Of a stretch of DNA of 64,000 nucleotides, positions 19,313 through 29,818 are shown one piece after another (positions within the stretch are counted from its first letter, which is position 1; every line of letters starts with the position of its first letter). Below the pieces are notes generated by a model that saw only the letters and a list, made by a program, of their open reading frames with translations, was not told where the DNA came from and searched no databases. The translations under genes and the position numbers were made by a program. The DNA comes from Styela clava (lineage: Eukaryota > Chordata > Ascidiacea > Stolidobranchia > Styelidae), in the NCBI RefSeq assembly GCF_964204865.1, contig NC_135252.1, forward strand, positions 23,705,383 through 23,769,382, written 5' to 3'.

Positions 19313-19574
19313 TTCTCTGCTAGTAACTTGTGGTTCACAGACTTTGTCTCTTTAGTAATAATTTGAAAAATAGATAAGCATAATTTTAAAAAATACATAA
19401 GCAATGTATATTGATGGGAAAGATGTATTAATTAGAATTTAAAATGTATTCTTGATTAGAAGTCCAGTGCGCTATCCATTGCTACACGAAGTCTCGTAAC
19501 TTTTATTAGAAAACAGAACATTTTCCATATTTCGTACCATGAATTATTATCAAATTCTTGAATATATTATGAGC

Positions 19575-19645
19575 TGCATTGGCCGGGAATCGAACCCGGG
19601 CCTCCCGCGTTGCAGGCGAGAATTCCACCACTGAACTACCAATGC
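19575..19645 (-). tRNA. Gly-body tRNA with GCA (Cys) anticodon
   Basis: Plus strand GCGTTGCAGG gives loop CTGCAAC. D-arm changes also present; near terminator lost. Confidence 0.6.
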
Positions 19646-19718
19646 TCGTTCGCGGTAGGTTATCTTTTCACTCTCGACTGCATTTTAATGTTTTTACCTT
19701 AAATAAAACAAAATTAAA

Positions 19719-19800
19719 CCCTGCGAGCAGGGTACGAACCTGCGCGGGAATATCCCGCTGGATTTCAAGTCCAACGCCTTAATCACTCGGTCATCACAGC
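19719..19800 (-). tRNA. tRNA-Ser(UGA), A type after Gly
   Basis: A 488-base recombinant unit puts an A58U Ser directly after Gly. Confidence 0.45.
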
Positions 19801-20062
19801 TTCTCCTCTAGTAACTTGTGGTTCACAGACTTTGTCTCTTTAGTAATAATTTGAAAAATAGACAAGCATAATTTTAAAAAATACATAAGCAACGGATATT
19901 GATGGGAAAGATGTATTAATTAGAATTTAGAATGTATTCTGGATTAGAAGTCCAGTGCGCTATCCATTGCGCCACGAAGTCTCGTAACTTTTAATAGAAA
20001 ACAGATCTTTTTCCATATTTCGTACCATGAATTATTATCAAATTCTTGAAAATATTATGAGC

Positions 20063-20133
20063 TGCATTGGCCGGGAATCGAACCCGGGCCTCCCGCGTGG
20101 CAGGCGAGAATTCTACCACTGAACCACCAATGC
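20063..20133 (-). tRNA. tRNA-Gly(GCC), consensus
   Basis: Identical to reference, T4 present. Confidence 0.95.
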
Positions 20134-20206
20134 TCGTTCGCGGTAGGTTATCTTTTCACTCTCGACTGCATTTTAATGTTTTTACCTTAAATAAAACAAA
20201 ATTAAA

Positions 20207-20288
20207 CCCTGCGAGCAGGGCTCGAACCTCCGTGAGAATATCCCGCTGGATTTCAAGTCCAACGCCTTAAGAACTCGGCCATCACAGT
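20207..20288 (-). tRNA. tRNA-Ser(UGA), slot B
   Basis: A1:G72. Confidence 0.45.
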
Positions 20289-20338
20289 TACTACGTTAGT
20301 GATTTGTGGTTCAATGTTCATATGTTTACAAAATTAAA

Positions 20339-20420
20339 CGCTGCGAGCAGGGTTAGAACCTGCGCGGGAATATCCCATTGGATTTCAAGTCCAACGCCTT
20401 AACCACTAGGCCATCACAGC
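20339..20420 (-). tRNA. tRNA-Ser(UGA), slot C
   Basis: T loop UUCUAAC (G57U); D arm ACTAGGCC. Confidence 0.45.
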
Positions 20421-20549
20421 TTCTACTTTAGTAACTTTTGATATACAGATTTTATCTCTTTGGTAAAATTTAAAAAATACATAAGCAACGGATATTGGCG
20501 GGAAAGATGTATTAATTAGAATTTAAAATGTATTCGCATAAATGAACAC

Positions 20550-20622
20550 CATCTTCGCCGTGACTCGAACCCGGAACCTCTGGATTAGAAGTCCAGCGCG
20601 CTATCCATTGCGCCACGAAGAC
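20550..20622 (-). tRNA. tRNA-Arg(UCU)
   Basis: One T-stem mismatch (CCGTG). Confidence 0.8.
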
Positions 20623-20764
20623 TCGCAAGGTTTAATCGAATCCCGATCTCCCGCGTGGCAGGCAAGGAATCTACCACTGAAACACCAATGCTCGTTGCGC
20701 AATAGGTTATCTTTTCACTCTCGATTGCATTTTGATGTTCATATGTTAATAAAACAAGATTAAA

Positions 20765-20846
20765 CGCTGCGAGCAGGGTACGAACCTGCGCGGGAATATC
20801 CCGCTGGATTTCAAGTCCAACGCCTTAACCACTCGGCCATCACAGC
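20765..20846 (-). tRNA. tRNA-Ser(UGA), A/C hybrid
   Basis: A-type 3' two-thirds (A58U), C-type D arm; 426-base short unit. Confidence 0.5.
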
Positions 20847-20975
20847 TTCTACTTTAGTAACTTTTGGTATACAGATTTTATCTCTTTAGTAAAATTTAAA
20901 AAATACATAAGCAACGGATATTGACGGGAAAGATGTAATAATTAGAATTTAAAATGTATTCGCATAAATGAACTC

Positions 20976-21048
20976 CATCTTCGCCGGGACTCGAACCCGG
21001 AACCTCTGGATTAAAAGTCCAGCGCGCTATCCATTGCGCCACGAAGAC
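20976..21048 (-). tRNA. Arg-body tRNA with UUU (Lys) anticodon, otherwise perfect
   Basis: Only C35U separates it from consensus. Confidence 0.85.
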
Positions 21049-21190
21049 TCGCAAGGTTTAATCGAATCCCGATCTCCCGGGTGGCAGGCGAGAAATCTAC
21101 CACTGAAACACCATTGCTCGTTGCGCAATAGGTTATCTTTTCACTCTCGATTGCATTTTGATGTTAATATATTAATAAAACAAGATTAAA

Positions 21191-21272
21191 CGCTGCGAGC
21201 AGGGTAAGAACCTGCGCGGGAATATCCCGCTGGATTTCTAGTCCAACGACCTAATCACTCGGTCATCACAGC
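21191..21272 (-). pseudogene. tRNA-Ser(AGA), slot A type II
   Basis: T loop UUCUUAC. Confidence 0.5.
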
Positions 21273-21534
21273 TTTTCTGCTAGTAACTTGTGGTTCACAG
21301 ACTTTGTCTCTTTAGTAATAATTTGAAAAATAGATAAGCATAATTTTAAAAAATACATAAGCAACGTATATTGATGGGAAAGATGTATTAATTAGAATTT
21401 AAAATGTATTCTTGATTAGAAGTCCAGTGCGCTATCCATTGCTACACGAAGTCTCGTAACTTTTATTAGAAAACAGAACATTTTCCATATTTCGTGCCAT
21501 GAATTATTATCAAATTCTTGAATATATCATGAGC

Positions 21535-21605
21535 TGCATTGGCCGGGAATCGAACCCGGGCCTCCCGCGTGGCAGGCGAGAATTCTACCACTGAACTACC
21601 AATGC
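21535..21605 (-). tRNA. tRNA-Gly(GCC)
   Basis: One D-stem base (GAACTACC); near terminator lost. Confidence 0.85.
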
Positions 21606-21678
21606 TCGTTCGCGGTAGGTTATCTTTTCACTCTCGACTGCATTTTAATGTTTTTACCTTAAATAAAACAAAATTAAA

Positions 21679-21760
21679 CCCTGCGAGCAGGGTACGAACC
21701 TGCGCGGGAATATCCCGCTGGATTTCAAGTCCAACGCCTTAATCACTCGGTCATCACAGC
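21679..21760 (-). tRNA. tRNA-Ser(UGA), A type after Gly
   Basis: Second 488-base unit; same arrangement as 19719. Confidence 0.45.
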
Positions 21761-22022
21761 TTCTCCTCTAGTAACTTATGGTTCACAGACTTTGTCTCTT
21801 TAGTAATAATTTGAAAAACAGACAAGCATAATTTAAAAAAAAACATAAGCAACGGATATTGATGGGAAAGATGTATTAATTAGAATTTAGAATGTATTCT
21901 GGATTAGAAGTCCAGTGCGCTATCCATTGCGCCACGAAGTCTCGCAACTTTTAATAGAAAACAGATCTTTTTCCATATTTCGTACCATGAATTATTATCA
22001 AATTCTTGAAAATATTATGAGC

Positions 22023-22093
22023 TGCATTGGCCGGGAATCGAACCCGGGCCTCCCGCGTGGCAGGCGAGAATTCTACCACTGAACCACCAATGC
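22023..22093 (-). tRNA. tRNA-Gly(GCC), consensus
   Basis: Identical to reference. Confidence 0.95.
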
Positions 22094-22166
22094 TCGTTCG
22101 CGGTAGGTTATCTTTTCACTCTCGACTGCATTTTAATGTTTTTACCTTAAATAAAACAAAATTAAA

Positions 22167-22248
22167 CCCTGCGAGCAGGGCTCGAACCTCCGTGAGAATA
22201 TCCCGCTGGATTTCAAGTCCAACGCCTTAAGAACTCGGCCATCACAGT
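22167..22248 (-). tRNA. tRNA-Ser(UGA), slot B
   Basis: A1:G72. Confidence 0.45.
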
Positions 22249-22298
22249 TACTACGTTAGTGATTTGTGGTTCAATGTTCATATGTTTACAAAATTAAA

Positions 22299-22380
22299 CG
22301 CTGCGAGCAGGGTTAGAACCTGCGCGGGAATATCGCATTGGATTTCAAGTCCAACGCCTTAACCACTCGGCCATCACAGC
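22299..22380 (-). tRNA. tRNA-Ser(UGA), slot C
   Basis: T loop UUCUAAC; variable arm TATCGC. Confidence 0.45.
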
Positions 22381-22509
22381 TTCTACTTTAGTAACTTTTG
22401 GTATACAGATTTTATCTCTTTGGTAAAATTTAAAAAATACATAAGCAATGGATATTGGCGGGAAAGATGTATTAATTAGAATTTAAAATGTATTCGCATA
22501 AATGAACAC

Positions 22510-22582
22510 CATCTTCGCCGTGACTCGAACCCGGAACCTCTGGATTAGAAGTCCAGCGCGCTATCCATTGCGCCACGAAGAC
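22510..22582 (-). tRNA. tRNA-Arg(UCU)
   Basis: T-stem CCGTG mismatch. Confidence 0.8.
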
Positions 22583-22724
22583 TCGCAAGGTTTAATCGAA
22601 TCCCGATCTCCCGCGTGGCAGGCAAGGAATCTACCACTGAAACACCAATGCTCGTTGCGCAATAGGTTATCTTTTCACTCTCGATTGCATTTTGATGTTC
22701 ATATGTTAATAAAACAAGATTAAA

Positions 22725-22806
22725 CGCTGCGAGCAGGGTACGAACCTGCGCGGGAATATCCCGCTGGATTTCAAGTCCAACGCCTTAATCACTCGGTCAT
22801 CACAGA
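22725..22806 (-). tRNA. tRNA-Ser(UGA), slot A, recombinant end
   Basis: A58U; U1:C72 (ACAGA), from a slot C right border. Confidence 0.4.
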
Positions 22807-22935
22807 TTCTACTTTAGTAACTTTTGGTATACAGATTTTATCTCTTTAGTAAAATTTAAAAAATACATAAGCAACGGATATTGACGGGAAAGATGTAATA
22901 ATTAGAATTTAAAATGTATTCGCATAAATGAACAC

Positions 22936-23008
22936 CATCTTAGCCGGGACTCGAACCCGGAAACTCTGGATTAAAAGTCCAGCGCGCTATCCATTGGGCC
23001 ACGAAGAC
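22936..23008 (-). tRNA. Arg-body tRNA with UUU (Lys) anticodon
   Basis: Acceptor mismatch (ATCTTAG), variable-loop and D-stem changes. Confidence 0.5.
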
Positions 23009-23150
23009 TCGCAAGGTTTAATCGAATCCCGATCTCCCGCGTGGCAGGCGAGAAATCTACCACTGAAACCCCAATGCTCGTTGCGCAATAGGTTATCTTT
23101 TCACTCTCGATTGCATTTTGATGTTCATATGTTAATAAAACAAGATTAAA

Positions 23151-23232
23151 CGCTGCGAGCAGGGTACGAACCTGCGCGGGAATATCCCGCTGGATTTCAA
23201 GTCCAACGCCTTAATCACTCAGTCATCACAGC
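23151..23232 (-). tRNA. tRNA-Ser(UGA), slot A
   Basis: A58U; this UUU unit carries a type I Ser, so it is recombinant. Confidence 0.45.
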
Positions 23233-23494
23233 TTCTCCGCTAGTAACTTGTGGTTCACAGACTTTGTCTCTTTAGTAATAATTTGAAAAATAGACAAGCA
23301 TAATTTTAAAAAATACATAAGCAACAAATATTGATGGGAAAGATGTATTAATTAGAATTTAAAATGTATTCTGGATTAGAAGTCCAGTGCGCTATTCATT
23401 GCGCCACGAAGTCTCGCAACTTTTAATAGAAAACAGATCTTTTTCCATATTTCGTACCATGAATTATTATCAAATTCTTGAAAATATTATGAGC

Positions 23495-23565
23495 TGCATT
23501 GGCCGGGAATCGAACCCGGGCCTCCCGCGTGGCAGGCGAGAATTCTACCACTGAATCACCAATGC
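23495..23565 (-). tRNA. tRNA-Gly(GCC)
   Basis: One D-stem base (GAATCACC). Confidence 0.87.
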
Positions 23566-23638
23566 TCGTTCGCGGTAGGTTATCTTTTCACTCTGGACTG
23601 CATTTTAATGTTTTTACCTTAAATAAAACAAAATTAAA

Positions 23639-23720
23639 CCCTGCGAGCAGGGCTCGAACCTCCGTGAGAATATCCCGCTGGATTTCAAGTCCAACGCCTT
23701 AAGAACTCGGCCATCACAAT
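23639..23720 (-). tRNA. tRNA-Ser(UGA), slot B
   Basis: Acceptor doubly mismatched (TCACAAT). Confidence 0.35.
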
Positions 23721-23770
23721 TACTACGTTAGTGATTTGTGGTTCAATGTTCATATGTTTACAAAATTAAA

Positions 23771-23852
23771 CGCTGCGAGCAGGGTTCGAACCTGCGCGGG
23801 AATATCCCATTGGATTTCAAGTCCAACGCCTTAACCACTCGGCCATCACAGC
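23771..23852 (-). tRNA. tRNA-Ser(UGA), slot C consensus
   Basis: Matches reference. Confidence 0.94.
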
Positions 23853-23981
23853 TTCTACTTCAGTAACTTTTGTTATACAGATTTAATCTCTTTAGTAAAA
23901 TTTAAAAAATACATAAGCAATGGATATTGGCGGGAAAGATGTATTAATTAGAATTTAAAATGTATTCGCATAAATGAACAC

Positions 23982-24054
23982 CATCTTCGCCGTGACTCGA
24001 ACCCGGAACCTCTGGATTAGAAGTCCAGCGCGCTATCCATTGCGCCACGAAGAC
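23982..24054 (-). tRNA. tRNA-Arg(UCU)
   Basis: T-stem CCGTG mismatch. Followed by a type II Ser, so the unit is a type I/II recombinant. Confidence 0.8.
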
Positions 24055-24196
24055 TCGCAAGGTTTAATCGAATCCCGATCTCCCGCGTGGCAGGCAAGGA
24101 ATCTACCACTGAAACACCAATGCTCGTTGCGCAATAGGTTATCTTTTCACTGTCGATTGCATTTTGATGTTAATATATCAATAAAACAAGATTAAA

Positions 24197-24278
24197 CGCT
24201 GCGAGCAGGGTAAGAACCTGCGCGGGAATATCCCGCTGGATTTCTAGTCCAACGACCTAATCACTCGGTCATCACAGC
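24197..24278 (-). pseudogene. tRNA-Ser(AGA), slot A type II
   Basis: T loop UUCUUAC. Confidence 0.5.
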
Positions 24279-24540
24279 TTCTCTGCTAGTAACTTGTGGT
24301 TCACAGACTTTGTCTCTTTAGTAATAATTTGAAAAATAGATAAGCATAATTTTAAAAAATACATAAGCAACGTATATTGATGGGAAAGATGTATTAATTA
24401 GAATTTAAAATGTATTCTTGATTACAAGTCCAGTGCGCTATCCATTGCTCCACGAAGTCTCGTAACTTTTATTAGAAAACAGAACATTTTCCATATTTCG
24501 TACCATGAATTATTATCAAATTCTTGAATATATTATGAGC

Positions 24541-24611
24541 TGCATTGGCCGGGAATCGAACCCGGGCCTCCCGCGTGGCAGGCGAGAATTCTACCACTGA
24601 ACCACCAAAGC
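24541..24611 (-). tRNA. tRNA-Gly(GCC)
   Basis: 5' acceptor mismatch (CCAAAGC); near terminator lost. Confidence 0.7.
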
Positions 24612-24684
24612 TCGTTCGCGGTAGGTTATCTTTTCACTCTCGACTGCATTTTAATGTTTTTACCTTAAATAAAACAAAATTAAA

Positions 24685-24766
24685 CCCTGCGAGCAGGATT
24701 CGATCCTCCGTGAGAATATCCCGCTGGATTTCAAGTCCAACGCCTTAAGAACTCGGCCATCACAGT
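24685..24766 (-). tRNA. tRNA-Ser(UGA), slot B
   Basis: A1:G72; T arm GGATTCGATCC. Confidence 0.4.
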
Positions 24767-24816
24767 TACTACGTTAGTGATTTGTGGTTCAATGTTCATA
24801 TGTTTACAAAATTAAA

Positions 24817-24898
24817 CGCTGCGAGCAGGGTTCGAACCTGCGCGGGAATATCCCATTGGATTTCAAGTCCAACGCCTTAACCACTCGGCCATCACAGC
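24817..24898 (-). tRNA. tRNA-Ser(UGA), slot C consensus
   Basis: Matches reference. Confidence 0.94.
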
Positions 24899-25027
24899 TT
24901 CTACTTTAGTAACTTTTGGTATACAGATTTTATCTCTTTGGTACAATTTTAAAAATACATAAGCAACGGATATTGGCGGGAAAGATGTATTAATTAGAAT
25001 TTAAAGTGTATTCGCATAAATGAACAC

Positions 25028-25100
25028 CATCTTCGCCGTGACTCGAACCCGGAACCTCTGGATTAGAAGTCCAGCGCGCTATCCATTGGCCCACGAAGAC
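25028..25100 (-). tRNA. tRNA-Arg(UCU)
   Basis: T-stem CCGTG and D-stem GGCCCAC changes. Confidence 0.65.
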
Positions 25101-25242
25101 TCGCAAGGTTTAATCGAATCCCGATCTCCCGCGTGGCAGGCGAGAAATCTACCACTGGAACCCCAATGCTCGTTGCGCAATAGGTTATCTTTTCACTCTC
25201 GATTGCATTTTGATGTTCATATGTTGATAAAACAAGATTAAA

Positions 25243-25324
25243 CGCTGCGAGCAGGGTACGAACCTGCGCGGGAATATCCCGCTGGATTTCAAGTCCAACG
25301 CCTTAATCACTCGGTCATCACAGC
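25243..25324 (-). tRNA. tRNA-Ser(UGA), slot A
   Basis: A58U. Confidence 0.5.
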
Positions 25325-25586
25325 TTCTCCTCTAGTAACTTGTGGTTCACAGACTTTGTCTCTTTAGTAATAATTTGAAAAATAGACAAGCATAATTTTA
25401 AAAAATACATAAGCAACGGATATTGATGGGAAAGATGTATTAATTAGAATTTAAAATGTATTCTGGATTAGAAGTCCAGTGCGCTATCCATTGCTCCACG
25501 AAGTCTCGCAACTTTTAATAGAAAACAGATATTTTTCCATATTTCGTACCATGAATTATTATCAAATTCTTGAGAATATTATGAGC

Positions 25587-25657
25587 TGCATTGGCCGGGA
25601 ATCGAACCCGGGCCTCCCGCGTGGCAGGCGAGAATTCTACCACTGAACCACCAATGC
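25587..25657 (-). tRNA. tRNA-Gly(GCC), consensus
   Basis: Identical to reference. Confidence 0.95.
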
Positions 25658-25730
25658 TCGTTCGCGGTAGGTTATCTTTTCACTCTCGACTGCATTTTAA
25701 TGTTTTTACCTTAAATAAAACAAAATTAAA

Positions 25731-25812
25731 CCCTGCGAGCAGGGCTCGAACCTCCGTGAGAATATCCCGCTGGATTTCAAGTCCAACGCCTTAAGAACTC
25801 GGCCATCACAGT
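25731..25812 (-). tRNA. tRNA-Ser(UGA), slot B
   Basis: A1:G72. Confidence 0.45.
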
Positions 25813-25862
25813 TACTACGTTAGTGATTTGTGGTTCAATGTTCATATGTTTACAAAATTAAA

Positions 25863-25943
25863 CGCTGCGAGCAGGGTTCGAACCTGCGCGGGAATTTCCC
25901 ATTGGATTTCAAGTCCAACGCCTTAACCACTCGCCATCACAGC
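25863..25943 (-). pseudogene. tRNA-Ser(UGA), slot C, one-base deletion
   Basis: 81 bases; a D-arm G is missing (ACTCGCCATC). Confidence 0.5.
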
Positions 25944-26072
25944 ATCTACTTTAGTAACTTTTGGTATACAGATTTTATCTCTTTAGTAAAATTTAAAAAA
26001 TACATAAGCAACGGATATTGACGGGAAAGATGTAATAATTAGAATTTAAAATGTATTCGCATAAATGAACAC

Positions 26073-26145
26073 CATCTTCGCCGGGACTCGAACCCGGAAC
26101 CTCTGGATTAAAAGTCCAGCGCGCTATCCATTGCGCCACGAAGAC
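26073..26145 (-). tRNA. Arg-body tRNA with UUU (Lys) anticodon, otherwise perfect
   Basis: Only C35U. Confidence 0.85.
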
Positions 26146-26287
26146 TCGCAAGGTTTAATCGAATCCCGATCTCCCGAGTGGCAGGCGAGAAATCTACCAC
26201 AGAAACACCATTGCTCGTTGCGCAATAGGTTATCTTTTCACTCTCGATTGCATTTTGATGTTAATATATTAATAAAACAAGATTAAA

Positions 26288-26369
26288 CGCTGCGAGCAGG
26301 GTAAGAACCTGCGCGGGAATATCCCGCTGGATTTCTAGTCCAACGACCTAATCACTCGGTCATCACAGC
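26288..26369 (-). pseudogene. tRNA-Ser(AGA), slot A type II
   Basis: T loop UUCUUAC. Confidence 0.5.
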
Positions 26370-26631
26370 TTCTCCGCTAGTAACTTGTGGTTCACAGACT
26401 TTGTCTCTTTAGTAATAATTTGAAAAATAGATAAGCATAATTTTAAAAAATACATAAGCAACGTATATTGATGGGAAAGATGTATTAATTAGAATTTAAA
26501 ATGTATTCTTGATTAGAAGTCCAGTGCGCTATCTATTGCTCCACGAAGTCTCGTAACTTTAATTAGAAAACAGAACATTTTCCATATTTCGTACCATGAA
26601 TTATTATCAAACTCTTGAATATATTATGAGC

Positions 26632-26702
26632 TGCATTGGCCGGGAATCGAACCCGGGCCTCCCGCGTGGCAGGCGAGAATTCTACCACTGAACCACCAAT
26701 GC
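26632..26702 (-). tRNA. tRNA-Gly(GCC), consensus body
   Basis: Near terminator lost. Confidence 0.93.
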
Positions 26703-26775
26703 TCGTTCGCGGTAGGTTATCTTTTCACTCTCGACTGCATTTTAATGTTTTTACCTTAAATAAAACAAAATTAAA

Positions 26776-26857
26776 CCCTGCGAGCAGGACTCGAACCTCC
26801 GTGAGAATATCCCGCTGGATTTCAAGTCCAACGCCTTAAGAACTCGGCCATCACAGT
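26776..26857 (-). tRNA. tRNA-Ser(UGA), slot B
   Basis: A1:G72; GGACTCG. Confidence 0.42.
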
Positions 26858-26907
26858 TACTACGTTAGCGATTTGTGGTTCAATGTTCATATGTTTACAA
26901 AATCAAA

Positions 26908-26989
26908 CGCTGCGAGCAGGGTTCGAACCTGCGCGGGAATATCCCATTGGATTTCAAGTCCAACGCCTCAACCACTCGGCCATCACAGC
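26908..26989 (-). tRNA. tRNA-Ser(UGA), slot C
   Basis: Canonical; one D-loop base (CCTCAACC). Confidence 0.9.
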
Positions 26990-27118
26990 TTCTACTTTAG
27001 TAACTTTTGGTATACAGATTTTATCTCTTTGGTAAAATTTAAAAAATACATAAGCAACGGATATTAGCGGGAAATATGTATTAATTAGAAATTAAAATGT
27101 ATTCGCATAAATGAACAC

Positions 27119-27191
27119 CATCTTCGCCGTGACTCGAACCCGGAACCTCTGGATTAGAAGTCCAGCGCGCTATCCATTGGGCCACGAAGAC
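27119..27191 (-). tRNA. tRNA-Arg(UCU)
   Basis: T-stem CCGTG and D-stem GGGCCAC changes. Confidence 0.65.
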
Positions 27192-27333
27192 TCGCAAGGT
27201 TTAATCGAATCCCGATCTCCCGCGTGGCAGGCGAGAAATCTACCACTGAAATCCCAATGCTCGTTGCGCAATAGGTTATCTTTTCACTCTCGATTGCATT
27301 TTGATGTTCATATGTTAATAAAACAAGATTAAA

Positions 27334-27401
27334 CACTGCGAGCAGGGTACGAACCTGCGCGGGAATATCCCATTGGATTTCAAGTCCAACGCCTTAATCA
27401 C
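27334..27401 (-). pseudogene. tRNA-Ser 3' part, split by mobile element
   Basis: 3' acceptor through anticodon arm to the D loop, then the element. The 13-base 5' end of a Ser gene resumes at 29461-29473. Confidence 0.85.
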
Positions 27402-28245
27402 TTGGGCGTTGTCCAAAACGAATCGAATATTCGAATGTATTCGAATATCAAAGTATTCGAATACCTTTTCGGCTGATTTTCGAATAATTCCGAATAGTAG
27501 CCACTTTTCGCCGTAAACGTGGTGTTTCGTTTTACGGGAATCTTCAAACGACTTTTTACGCTGTCTCACGTATTGTAATGACGATGTCGGCAGAATAGAA
27601 TCGGCACTTTGATTGTTTATATTATGTGCGACCGTACGTCGCATAGTGTTGCGACACATTTGCACGTTTGCGTGGGTGTACATTGCCGACATTCGTCTAC
27701 GAGGCTTTTAATATACAAATTCAATCCATTACGTCGAAAAATTGACACTTACCGTATTTCCCGGGTAATCAGTTGCTGGGTCTTAGGGTCTGCCAATCAT
27801 GATATTTAATCGCAGGCCGGTTATCGTTACTTTAAAGAGAAACACGCCATCGAGATAAAGTGATTTGTGACCCTTTCGTTTTGCCGATTCAGCAGAACAC
27901 GACAGGGACAAGAAAACACAGCTGTGAAATAACCCGTGGACGTACAGTGTAGAACTTATCACATTCCAAAATTATTTCAACATTCGGGTTAATAGGTTGT
28001 CCAAAATGATTGCCGCTTTACAACCTAAATTTACCGCTCAATTGTTAAAAATAGTTAATTCTGTGAGTATGATTCTACCAAACTAACATGATCTGGTTCT
28101 AAACATATAAAATTATTAGCGCATAGCAGCATAACTGAACAACAGGGATGATTTTTTGTTGCGCAAAATAATCCAATCCATAACTTGTACCAGCATTTAA
28201 AATGCCATGCCGTATTAATTTAAGTTTGTTCAACGTAGCTCATGG

Positions 28246-29000
28246 TTGTATCGACAATCTGTAGACTTAAAATGTGTGGTAAACTGACCGATATTATAAA
28301 ATATTTATTCCTATTTTCATATTGATAAAATAATGAAAGTATTGATACCAAATACCACGGGTATTTGTGGACATGAAATCCGTGGTAAACTGCCCAATTA
28401 TAATTAATTTCGGATTCGTATTTACAAAATAATAAAACTATTATAATTCCAAAATGCAACGGCGATCTGTGGCCTTAAAATGTGTGGTAAACTGCCCGAT
28501 TTACCAACATTTGAATTATGATAATAGAATTAAATTAACACAGTAAGGCATTTAAAATAGTGGTATCGGTCATGGATTCGAATATTTTGCGCAGCACAAA
28601 ATCATCCTAGTAAAAAGTCCATACTTTTAAATACAAAAAAATGGCAACCATTATCCAAATTAGTTCCCAAAAAGCGGGATAAAGTATAAATTCTTTTTCC
28701 GATTTGTGACATTTTTTCGTAAGTACGAAAATAAGAATCAAAAACTAATTATATTCGGCACAATATCACGGCAATCTGCGGACATAAATTGTGTGGCAAA
28801 CTCGCGATTAATATTAGTTTTTGATTCCTATTTTCGTATTTACAAAATACAACGGCGATCTGTGGACTTAGAATGTGTGGTAAACTACCCGATTATAAAT
28901 AGCTTTTGATTCCTATTTTCATATTTATGAAATAATAAAAAGTATTATTACTCAAACATACAACGGCGATCTGCGGACTCAAAATGTGTGGTAAAGTTCC
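28246..29000. repeat. Six copies of a GTGTGGTAAACTG motif inside the element
   Basis: Diverged copies of CGGCGATCTGTGGACTTAAA followed by ATGTGTGGTAAACTGCCCGA lie near 28246, 28355, 28453, 28768, 28849 and 28961, separated by AT-rich linkers that share GATTCCTATTTTCRTATTTA. Confidence 0.75.
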
Positions 29001-29213
29001 GAATATAACTAATTTTTAATTTATATTTTTGTACTCACGAAAAAAGTGTCACGAGTCGGAAAAATAACTCGTACTTTATCCCGCTTTTTGGCAAATAATT
29101 TGGATAATGGTTGGTATTTGAAAGTATGGGTGTTTTACTAAAATGATTTTGAGTTGCGCAAATATTCAAATTCATCATCGATACCACTATTGCGGTATTA
29201 ATTTAATTCTGTT
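28523..29213. repeat. Long inverted repeat within the element
   Basis: Left arm about 28523-28727 and right arm about 29031-29213 are inverted relatives; both contain AAAAAGCGGGATAAAGTA and CAACCATTATCCAAATTA in opposite senses. A third arm at about 28139-28246 repeats the right arm directly, so two fold-back loops, each holding three motif copies, share the left arm. Confidence 0.75.
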
Positions 29214-29460
29214 AACATGACTCATGGTATATAAAATATATACTGCAATAATCTGCAAATATGAAATGCCTGGTAATATAGCTAGGTTGTAACTTGTAGA
29301 TAGCAGTTATTTCATTGCTTATTGTATGGAAATTCCTACATACATTTAGATAAGCTTCATTTAGTGGATTTTACTTTCGAAGTATTCGAAATTTCATATT
29401 CGAAAAAAATAATTTCGAATGTATTCGAAATAGTAAACTATTCGGTATTGGCCACCCCTG

Positions 29461-29473
29461 TCGGCCATCACAG
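29461..29473 (-). pseudogene. tRNA-Ser 5' end fragment right of element
   Basis: TCGGCCATCACAG resumes the interrupted gene and is followed by a slot C spacer. Confidence 0.7.
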
Positions 29474-29603
29474 ATTCTACTTTAGTAACTTTTGGTATAC
29501 AGATTTTATCTCTTTAGTAAAATTTAGAAAATACATAAGCAACGGATATTGACGGGAAAGATGTAATAATTAGAATTTAAAATGTATTCGCATAAATGAA
29601 CAC

Positions 29604-29676
29604 CATCTTCGCCGGGACTCGAACGCGGAACCTCTGGATTAAAAGTCCAGCGCGCTATCCATTGCGCTACGAAGAC
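29604..29676 (-). tRNA. Arg-body tRNA with UUU (Lys) anticodon
   Basis: T-stem (CGCGG) and D-stem (GCTACG) mismatches. Confidence 0.6.
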
Positions 29677-29818
29677 TCGCAAGGTTTAATCGAATCCCGA
29701 TCTCCCGCGTGGCAGGCGAGAAATCTACCACTGAAACACCATTGCTCGTTGCGCAATAGGTTATCTTTTCACTCTCGATTGCATTTTGATGTTAATATAT
29801 TAATAAAACAAGATTAAA

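Larger units (their letters stand above)
27402..29460. mobile_element. hAT-like non-autonomous element inside tRNA-Ser
   Basis: A 2.06-kb AT-rich block unlike the array. Its right end read inward is CAGGGGTGGCCAATACCGAA, a typical hAT-type terminal motif. The left end is a decayed counterpart (GGGCGTTGTCCAAAACGAAT), and both ends are followed by clusters of TATTCGAA-like motifs. No 8-base target duplication is visible. The flanks are slot A Ser on the left and slot C Ser on the right, so a recombination may have removed it. No transposase ORF is recognisable; a 125-codon minus-strand frame at 27315-27692 looks fortuitous. Confidence 0.65.

Noticed and set aside
27315-27692. Minus-strand ORF of 125 codons at the element's left end
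   Set aside because: It runs through the terminal repeat and into tRNA-Ser sequence, and shows no transposase or BED-finger signature.
28220-28459. Short ORFs inside the AT-rich element (28220-28459, 28706-28909, 29322-29552)
   Set aside because: Composition is AT-rich and repetitive. They cross the motif repeats or run out into array spacer; no domain seen.
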